Assembly (NCBI RefSeq): GCF_011602485.2
Contig: NZ_CP050022.2
Span: 4,980,001 to 5,044,000 of the forward strand
Direction: 5' to 3'
Source: Bradyrhizobium sp. 1(2017)
Lineage (GTDB): Bacteria; Pseudomonadota; Alphaproteobacteria; Rhizobiales; Xanthobacteraceae
Length of the DNA: 64,000 bases
The notes below the pieces were generated by a model. That model did no database searches and was not told the origin of the DNA. It was given only the letters and a program-made list of their open reading frames with translations. The position numbers and the translations under genes were made by a program. Each line of letters opens with the position of its first letter. The first letter of the stretch is position 1. This document shows positions 58,168-64,000 of the stretch, piece after piece.

Positions 58168-58229
58168 ATTTCGACCGCAATCGCTGCCTGATGATTCCGC
58201 CGTGAACGATCGAGGACGACACCAGCCCG

Positions 58230-59207
58230 ATGAAGCCGCCGGCAAAAGCACTGGTTACTCTGGCCAAGTTCGCCGTCTCGATCGGCATCCTGGTCTTGCT
58301 CCTGCGCAGCCAGGACTTGTCGTCCCTGAAAGCCGACCTCCTCGCCGTCAAATTGGACATGCTGGTGCTTGCAGTGCTGCTGCTGTTCGCCCAGACCTTC
58401 ATGCTCTGTCATCGCTGGATCCTGATCCTGCGTGCGATACATGTGCCCCTGGATTGGCTGGCAGGTTGGCGCATTCTCATCGTCAGCACGTTCTTCAACC
58501 AGGTGCTGCCAGCAGGCGGCGACGCGGTCCGGATCTGGATGTTGCGGCGGCACGGCGCGCAATGGTCGCAAACGATCGGCAGCATCGTGGCCGATCGCTT
58601 TCTGGCACTGCTGGCGCTCGGTGCCGTCATATTGGCGGGAATGCCGTTCCTGCTGTCGCGAATCGGTGACAAGTCCCTCCTTTTCGCGATCGTCATCGTT
58701 CTTGCATTTGCTTGTTTCGGCCTCGTGGCCCTGGTCACGCTGGATCGCTGGCCATCCCGTACGATCGCCATTCTGCCGGCCCGGATCATGCAATTCGCGA
58801 TGTTGGTCAGGGCTCCGCTAGCGGCTGAGGGGCGCGGGACGCTGATTGCGACTGCCATTGTCATCCACCTGATCACGGTCGCGGCCAGTTACGTCCTTGC
58901 GATCGGCCTCGACGCGCCTCTCTCCGCGCTTGATGCATTCGTCCTTGTTCCGCTTGTCATTCTGTCGTCCGCGGTTCCGATCTCGATCGGCGGATGGGGC
59001 GTGCGAGAAGGTGCCATGGTTGCTGCGCTCGGCTTGGTCGGGATCGCTTCCGACAAGGCACTCGCGATATCGGTCTTGCTGGGCCTCGGCGGCCTCGTCG
59101 TCGGGCTGTTTGGCGGCTTGGTATGGCTGGTGGCGCCCGAGCGCACCAGCTTCAGCGTAGACCGGGCCCGGGCCGCCAGCGAACGAACGGACGCGGCATC
59201 GGTCTAG
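58230..59207 (+). CDS. UPF0104/LPG-synthase-TM family membrane protein (flippase-like), second copy
   Basis: The 325-residue membrane protein has the same motifs as the gene at 44575-45597: WRILIVSTFFNQVLPAGGDAVRIW, VADRFLALLALG and PISIGGWGVREGAMV. The segments are in the same order, so they are paralogues at the two ends of the cluster. It has about eight spans and a short polar C-terminus. It may flip a lipid-linked sugar or take part in its transfer. Confidence 0.85.
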   Translation: MKPPAKALVTLAKFAVSIGILVLLLRSQDLSSLKADLLAVKLDMLVLAVLLLFAQTFMLCHRWILILRAIHVPLDWLAGWRILIVSTFFNQVLPAGGDAVRIWMLRRHGAQWSQTIGSIVADRFLALLALGAVILAGMPFLLSRIGDKSLLFAIVIVLAFACFGLVALVTLDRWPSRTIAILPARIMQFAMLVRAPLAAEGRGTLIATAIVIHLITVAASYVLAIGLDAPLSALDAFVLVPLVILSSAVPISIGGWGVREGAMVAALGLVGIASDKALAISVLLGLGGLVVGLFGGLVWLVAPERTSFSVDRARAASERTDAASV

Positions 59208-59209
59208 CC

Positions 59210-61486
59210 ATGGCAGAGATGGATTTCGCTCGAACGAACTTGCGCCGCATCGCCGAAGCACTCGTCTGGCGCGCGCTCATCCTGGCGCCGGCCGTCCTGT
59301 CCATTTGGTGCTTGAACCGAAGCGGCACGTACCGAGCACTGATATTCGACGGCGGATGGACGACGCGATTCTATGTTCTCGCCTGGATTGTCCTCACGCC
59401 CTATCTCGGCTGGATCGTGATGGCTGCCGGACGCCTCACGTTCTCCCTCATCAAGCACGATGCCGCGCGGCGCATCGATGAGTTCTTCGTTGGCGCATCG
59501 ACCCTCATACTGGCCGGCCTGACGCTCGGCGCATTTTCCATCCTGTATCCGCAACTCGTTCTTGGCTCCATGCTTGCAATCCTGTTGTGGGATACGCGCA
59601 GCTTCAGACAGCCGAAACGAACTGCGACGAACTACGCACTGTTGTTGGTATCGTTGGTCGGCTTCGTGGCTTTGGGAATGGTATTTCTCGATCGCGCGGC
59701 AATGCCCGACGTCGTCTCGACCGACGTTCAACAGCTCTATGCGCCCTATCTGGCAGAAGTAGCGCGCAACCACAGCATCTGGCTTGCCGCCGACAATCCG
59801 ATCTTCTCCGATTTCGAGATCGGCCACGGAAACGGACTTCATCTGTTGATGGCTACGTTTCTGCCTCCCCAGGTGACCCAGATCATTTCATTTCTCTACT
59901 ACGTCGCAATCGGCGGGGTCATCTTTGAGTTCGCCCGGATGCTCGCTCCGTTGGAGATGTTCGGCCCCCAATGGGACCGCGTGGCAATACCGATCGCGCT
60001 CGGTATTGCCATTCTCGGGCTCACGTGGGCACCAGGCCTGCACATCATGGAGTTCGGGAAGTATCATCTTCAGACAGCGGCATTCTTCTCCTATTCGCTG
60101 CTCGTTGTCGCCCGATCTCCCAAGGGCCGCGACCAATTTGGCGCCGGGATCTGTGGCTTGGCCCTCGCAGTCTCCTACCCGCTCTATGCGGCGTATATGG
60201 TTCTGATCTCGGGATTAGGAGCGTTCACCAAACTGCTCCGTGGAGATCGATCCGGCTTCATCACCAGCGTTACGCTTGGAGTCGGAGCGGTCGCCGGTTG
60301 CCTGCTGATTTTTGCCGTCAACTACATCTATCTCGGAATTCCAGCGACCAACCCCTACTCGATCTTCCGCCACGTCGCTTCGACGAACCGCTTTTCACAG
60401 TTCGGCAGCCTCGACATCCTTGATTTCTTTGTGTTGTCCCAGTCGCTGGGAGTAAGCGACTTCTCCATCAGAAATGGATGGATCTCCGCAATCGGGCAGG
60501 TGAAGGCGCTTGTCAAAGCTGCCTCCCTGCTCGCCATGACTTCTTTGGTTGTCGCCTTCGCGGACTCAAAACTGTTTCCCGCCCGATCGTCTCTATCCAA
60601 GGCCGGGCCGACGGGTATGGTGGCGGGGATTTTCATCCTTGTTGCTTACCTGGCCAGCGTCCGGTTTCTCGATTCAACCCTGCAGATCCCGAGCCTGCAA
60701 AGGTTGTCCATCCATGTGAGCGCGTTGATCCCGGTTGCGATCATCGCAATGGCCTTCTTCGCGCTGACGATGGCGTGGCGATTGGCACCAAATTGGTTCA
60801 CCGGCCGCGCCGCTCCGCACATAGCCGTCCTGGGCCTCTCGGTTGTCTGCGCTTCCGTGATTCACGCAGTTCCCTGGAGAAGCTTCCAAGCCGATGGCAC
60901 TTCGCTCTTTGTCAATGGGCGTCCGCTTGACCAAATGCCCCGCGTCACGCTCGACTGGAAGCGGTGCGACGAGCTACAGCAATCAACAGGTTCCGATCGG
61001 GTTCTTGCCCTCAACGGTTACCGGGCGATGGTGCCATGCTATTTCTCGTCGTTGCTCACGCGAGGCAAGATCATTCATACATACGAGAGCGACGTCGCGC
61101 GCAATTTCACGAAGATCGCGCTCGGCGACGCCGACACGGCGGAAGCCACGCTTCGATCGCTGGGCGTGAAGCTGTTCTACGTCCAGAAAGGCAATTGTGA
61201 CTTTTGGCTCAACGGCTTCTCCGACCTGTTCCAAAAGGATGAATTGACGCGACGCTTTGCCATTCATCGAGAGTCCCCGGACTACTGGATATTGACGTGG
61301 AAGCACAGCGATCAACCATTGAGTTCTGAGGCTGCGATCGGAATATCGGCGCTAAGGACAAGATCGAAAGATATCTATCAGGAGGCTTACGGCGTGGATC
61401 CATTTGAGGTGGTCAAGCACCATCTACCACCGAACGGCAGGCGTGGAGATCTCACGGTCCTCGAACAGCTATCTCGGTGCCACTAA
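59210..61486 (+). CDS. Large polytopic membrane protein, function unknown (possibly GT-C-like)
   Basis: The 758-residue protein has about twelve hydrophobic segments in its first 560 residues, then a soluble C-terminal part of about 190 residues (RVLALNGYRAMVPCYFSSLL, FYVQKGNCDFWLNGFSDLF). The size and design (membrane part with a long first loop, YAPYLAEVARNHSIWLAADNPIF, and a periplasmic end) resemble lipid-linked GT-C glycosyltransferases, but I see no certain acidic catalytic motif. Its DNA is visibly less GC-rich than its neighbours, suggesting separate acquisition. ATG 59210 follows the flippase-like gene by 2 bases; ATG 59219 is the alternative. Confidence 0.65.
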   Translation: MAEMDFARTNLRRIAEALVWRALILAPAVLSIWCLNRSGTYRALIFDGGWTTRFYVLAWIVLTPYLGWIVMAAGRLTFSLIKHDAARRIDEFFVGASTLILAGLTLGAFSILYPQLVLGSMLAILLWDTRSFRQPKRTATNYALLLVSLVGFVALGMVFLDRAAMPDVVSTDVQQLYAPYLAEVARNHSIWLAADNPIFSDFEIGHGNGLHLLMATFLPPQVTQIISFLYYVAIGGVIFEFARMLAPLEMFGPQWDRVAIPIALGIAILGLTWAPGLHIMEFGKYHLQTAAFFSYSLLVVARSPKGRDQFGAGICGLALAVSYPLYAAYMVLISGLGAFTKLLRGDRSGFITSVTLGVGAVAGCLLIFAVNYIYLGIPATNPYSIFRHVASTNRFSQFGSLDILDFFVLSQSLGVSDFSIRNGWISAIGQVKALVKAASLLAMTSLVVAFADSKLFPARSSLSKAGPTGMVAGIFILVAYLASVRFLDSTLQIPSLQRLSIHVSALIPVAIIAMAFFALTMAWRLAPNWFTGRAAPHIAVLGLSVVCASVIHAVPWRSFQADGTSLFVNGRPLDQMPRVTLDWKRCDELQQSTGSDRVLALNGYRAMVPCYFSSLLTRGKIIHTYESDVARNFTKIALGDADTAEATLRSLGVKLFYVQKGNCDFWLNGFSDLFQKDELTRRFAIHRESPDYWILTWKHSDQPLSSEAAIGISALRTRSKDIYQEAYGVDPFEVVKHHLPPNGRRGDLTVLEQLSRCH

Positions 61487-61569
61487 TGCGCGGTAGCTGC
61501 CTCGACGTCAGCGGAGACATGCTCGAAAAATCGCGGGTTCTCGCTCGACCAAGCAACTTAAGATAAGAA

Positions 61570-61596
61570 TTGTGGCACGGCCCATTGCGCTATATA
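61570..61596 (+). promoter_or_regulatory. Candidate promoter before the second C-methyltransferase-like gene
   Basis: TTGTGG (61570-61575) and TATATA (61591-61596) are 15 bases apart in the 177-base gap 61487-61663. It lies about 65 bases before the GTG start. The same bases look like a sigma-54 site (TGGCACG, TTGC) but with one base too many between GG and GC. A weak ccggg/cccgg hairpin follows at about 61611-61625. Confidence 0.35.
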
Positions 61597-61663
61597 GGCT
61601 TCAAACTGCACCGGGTATTGCCCGGGACGCCGATGTTCCGCTTTCCTGCAAAGAGCTAGACCC

Positions 61664-62881
61664 GTGACCGACCATTGCCGCCTTTGCCATTCGACCGACC
61701 TGCGACCCGTCATCGACCTCGGACCAATGCCGATTGCGCACCGACTTCGGCATAGCCGAAACGCGCAGGAGGAACGGTATGCGTTCGAGGTGCTGGCGTG
61801 CGGCGAGTGTGGCCTGCCGCAGATCGTCAAGCCGATCGATCCGGACATCCTGTATCGGCAGTTCAACTACAATTTCAGCAGCTGGAAGCCGGAGCCGCAT
61901 CAGGTCGACGAGCTCGACACCATCGCGAAGTTCTCGAAGCATCAGTCCGTGTTCGAGATCGGATGCAACGACGGCCTGTTCATGGACAAGCTGCGCGAAC
62001 GCGGCGCGAAGGTCTTGGTGGGCGTGGAGCCCAACCCCGTGTCGGGCAAGATCGCCCGCGAGCGCGGCATCAAGGTCTATTCCGACATGATCAGCCCGGC
62101 GATGTGTCACGATGCGGTCGCCGAGGCCGGCAAGTTCGACCTCGTCGTCTCGCGCCAGGTGCTGGAGCATATCGTCGACTTCGAGAATTTCTTCGACTGC
62201 GTGAAGATCGCGCTGCGCGACGACGGGCTGCTGTTCATCGACGTTCCCGATTTCGCTCCCGGCTCGACGGCCGGAGACCTCTCCGTTCTCTGGGAGGAGC
62301 ACGTCAGCTATTTCACCGAGCCGACCCTGCTCGCGCTGCTGGCGCGCCATGGCTTCGAGGCGGTGTCCGTGAAGAAGTACAATTTCAGCGGCGGCAGCCT
62401 CGCCATCGCGGCGCGCCGCGCCGCGCGCGACGTGACGCCGCCGCCTGCTCCGTCCGGGGTCGGCGAGAAATTCGGTCAGCGCGCCAGGGAATACGGCGCG
62501 CGTCTGCGCCCGATCCTCGCCAGCGCCCGTACCAATGGCGCAGAGATCGCCATCTATGGCGCCGGCTGCCGCGCCTGCACCTTCACCAATGCTCACAAAT
62601 TGGCGGATCTCGTCGACCTCTCGGTCGACGACCAGAAGGAGCGCCAGGGGCTGTTCCTGCCCGGCACCGGCATCCCGATCCGCTCGCCCGAGGATCTTGC
62701 CGGCAAGTCGGATCCGCTGATCTGTCTTCTGGCCGTGAACCAGGAGAACGAGACCAAGGTCAGCAGTTGGCTGCGCGAGAGCGTAAAGCGCCCGCTGCAC
62801 ATCGTCTCGATCTTCGCGCCCTCCGACATCTGGAGCGAGCTCGATCGCCTCGAGGCGGCCGCAGGATCGCGGCATGGCTGA
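61664..62881 (+). CDS. Sugar C-methyltransferase-like SAM-dependent protein, second copy
   Basis: The 405-residue protein has the zinc-binding N-terminus (CRLCHSTD ... CGECGLPQ), a SAM domain (SVFEIGCNDGLFMDKLRERG, SRQVLEHIVDFENFF, EEHVSYFTEPT) and the C-terminal nucleotide-binding-like part (IYGAGCRACTFTN, VDDQKERQG). It is the same three-part family as the gene at 43224-44495. GTG 61664 is the start, with AAGAG upstream. Its stop overlaps the next gene by 8 bases. Confidence 0.82.
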   Translation: MTDHCRLCHSTDLRPVIDLGPMPIAHRLRHSRNAQEERYAFEVLACGECGLPQIVKPIDPDILYRQFNYNFSSWKPEPHQVDELDTIAKFSKHQSVFEIGCNDGLFMDKLRERGAKVLVGVEPNPVSGKIARERGIKVYSDMISPAMCHDAVAEAGKFDLVVSRQVLEHIVDFENFFDCVKIALRDDGLLFIDVPDFAPGSTAGDLSVLWEEHVSYFTEPTLLALLARHGFEAVSVKKYNFSGGSLAIAARRAARDVTPPPAPSGVGEKFGQRAREYGARLRPILASARTNGAEIAIYGAGCRACTFTNAHKLADLVDLSVDDQKERQGLFLPGTGIPIRSPEDLAGKSDPLICLLAVNQENETKVSSWLRESVKRPLHIVSIFAPSDIWSELDRLEAAAGSRHG

Positions 62882-64000
62882 GGACAAGCTCTTCAATTAC
62901 TACGAACGTCAGAACGTTCTGCCGACGTTTGGAAATTTCAAGTCGTCCGCCGAACTCGGAGCCTATGCCGGCCAGAGGCGCGAGCTGTTTTCGGACAAAC
63001 TGATGCTTCCGCAGCCGCTGTTTCGCGACGCCGAGGTGCTCGAATTCGGTCCCGATTCCGGCGAGAACGCGCTGGTGTTTGCCGGCTGGGGCGCGAACAT
63101 GACGCTCGCCGAGCCGAACCGGCACGCGCACGAAAAAATCCAGGCTTACTTCGCGCATTTTGGCTTGACCGGACGTCTTCGCGAGCTCGCGCTGTCCGAT
63201 GTCGAAGGGTTTCGCGGCGATCGTCGCTTCGACCTGATCGATGCCGAAGGGTTCATCTACACGGTGCAGCCGAGCGAAAAATGGCTCGGCATCTTTCACC
63301 GGCTGCTCAATCCGGACGGTTATGCCGTCGTCTCCTACTACGAACGTTATGGCGGCTTCTTCGAGCTCGCGCTCAAGGCGATCCACGCGGCCGGCAAGGC
63401 ATTGACGGGCCGCCCCGCGCCGGAGACGGCGAAGATGCTGTTCGAGGCGAAATGGAACAGCATTCCGCACACCCGCGGCTTCGAGTCCTGGCTGATGGAC
63501 GTGCTCGAAAATCCCTTCGTCCGGCACCGCTACTTCCTCGACGCCGGCGCCTTGTGCGCGGCGGCGCATGAGCAGGGATTCGACATCCATTCGGCGTGGC
63601 CGGCCTATCGCGACAGCCTGGACGTCTACTGGCACAAGAAAGTCCTGTCCGACGACGAGAAGCTGCGCCGTGCATCGCGCCATCTCGGCCGCAGCCGTCT
63701 GAGCTTCCTTGGCGGACGGAAGCTCTATCTGGTCGGCAACATCGAAGCGGTCGATGCGATCTCGGCGTCGATCGAAGCGCTGGTTCTCGATGTCGACGGA
63801 ATGATCGACGATCCCTTCGGCAATTGTCTGCCCCGGGTGGTCTCCGGCCTGGCGTCGTTGCGCGAGGCGATCCCGACGAGTGCCATTCTCGCCGACGATG
63901 CCGCCGAGATCGACGCCATCCTTGCAACGCTCGACAGCTTCCATCGCATCTTCAGTGCAATCGGGCGACGGGACGCGTCCGCGGTCGCCGCCCTCACCCA
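62874..64000 (+). CDS. SAM-dependent methyltransferase-like protein, cut by the right edge
   Basis: The frame from ATG 62874 stays open to the end of the window (375 codons seen). It begins EDKLFNYYERQNVLPTFGNF and has a methyltransferase-like motif I (VLEFGPDSGENALVFAGWGA) with AEPNRHAHEKI after it, then FDLIDAEGFIYTVQPSEKWLGIFHRLL, as in class I methyltransferases. The later part (from about residue 230) is not recognised. It overlaps the preceding gene by 8 bases and so belongs to the same operon. Confidence 0.7.
   Translation, partial: MAEDKLFNYYERQNVLPTFGNFKSSAELGAYAGQRRELFSDKLMLPQPLFRDAEVLEFGPDSGENALVFAGWGANMTLAEPNRHAHEKIQAYFAHFGLTGRLRELALSDVEGFRGDRRFDLIDAEGFIYTVQPSEKWLGIFHRLLNPDGYAVVSYYERYGGFFELALKAIHAAGKALTGRPAPETAKMLFEAKWNSIPHTRGFESWLMDVLENPFVRHRYFLDAGALCAAAHEQGFDIHSAWPAYRDSLDVYWHKKVLSDDEKLRRASRHLGRSRLSFLGGRKLYLVGNIEAVDAISASIEALVLDVDGMIDDPFGNCLPRVVSGLASLREAIPTSAILADDAAEIDAILATLDSFHRIFSAIGRRDASAVAALT

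Noticed and set aside
61573-61588. Sigma-54 promoter
   Set aside because: GG and GC are 11 bases apart instead of 10, so I list only a tentative housekeeping promoter.

Overview
The window looks like the chromosome of a GC-rich alphaproteobacterium, most likely Bradyrhizobium or a close relative (Nitrobacteraceae). This rests on gene order, protein sequence and the GC-rich intergenic palindromes, not on an rRNA gene; no rRNA, tRNA, insertion sequence or CRISPR array was seen.

Positions 1-3.7 kb are accessory metabolism: the tail of an outer-membrane porin, an HxlR-type regulator divergent from a zinc-type alcohol dehydrogenase/quinone reductase, a DUF1330 protein and a short-chain dehydrogenase, with several intergenic palindromic repeats between them.

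From 43.1 kb down to 3.8 kb almost everything is on the minus strand and forms one long run of information-processing genes. In transcription order: secE-nusG-rplK-rplA, a D-2-hydroxyacid dehydrogenase, rplJ-rplL-rpoB-rpoC, a flavin oxidoreductase-methyltransferase fusion, an ABC exporter, then rpsL-rpsG-fusA-tuf-rpsJ-rplC-rplD-rplW-rplB-rpsS-rplV-rpsC-rplP-rpmC-rpsQ-rplN-rplX-rplE-rpsN-rpsH-rplF-rplR-rpsE-rpmD-rplO-secY, a second SecY-like gene, adk, rpsM-rpsK-rpoA-rplQ and a strong terminator. Three items inside it are unusual: a diverged SecY paralogue translationally coupled between secY and adk, which lacks the plug segment and the conserved arginine of the SecA-contacting loop; an adenylate kinase with an 88-residue lysine/alanine-rich, histone-H1-like tail; and the flavoprotein-methyltransferase fusion between rpoC and rpsL. 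Hairpins sit in many of the gaps of the superoperon.

From 43.2 kb to the right edge lies a surface-carbohydrate cluster. Three genes point left (C-methyltransferase-like protein, flippase-like membrane protein, SIS isomerase). From a divergent promoter region at about 46.3 kb a tightly packed rightward set begins: epimerase, nucleotidyltransferase-kinase (HldE-like, domains in reversed order), second epimerase, HAD phosphatase, APH-like kinase, split transketolase, two DegT-type aminotransferases, a 2OG-Fe(II) oxygenase, a LIC12192-family protein, a methyltransferase, a WbuC-like cupin, a second flippase-like protein, a large orphan membrane protein, a second C-methyltransferase-like protein and a further methyltransferase cut by the edge. 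The DegT/transketolase/oxygenase/LIC12192 combination matches what I know as the 'sporadic carbohydrate cluster'. I infer that it makes and exports an unusual activated (possibly heptose-derived, aminated and methylated) sugar for LPS, capsule or exopolysaccharide; the product cannot be read from the sequence.
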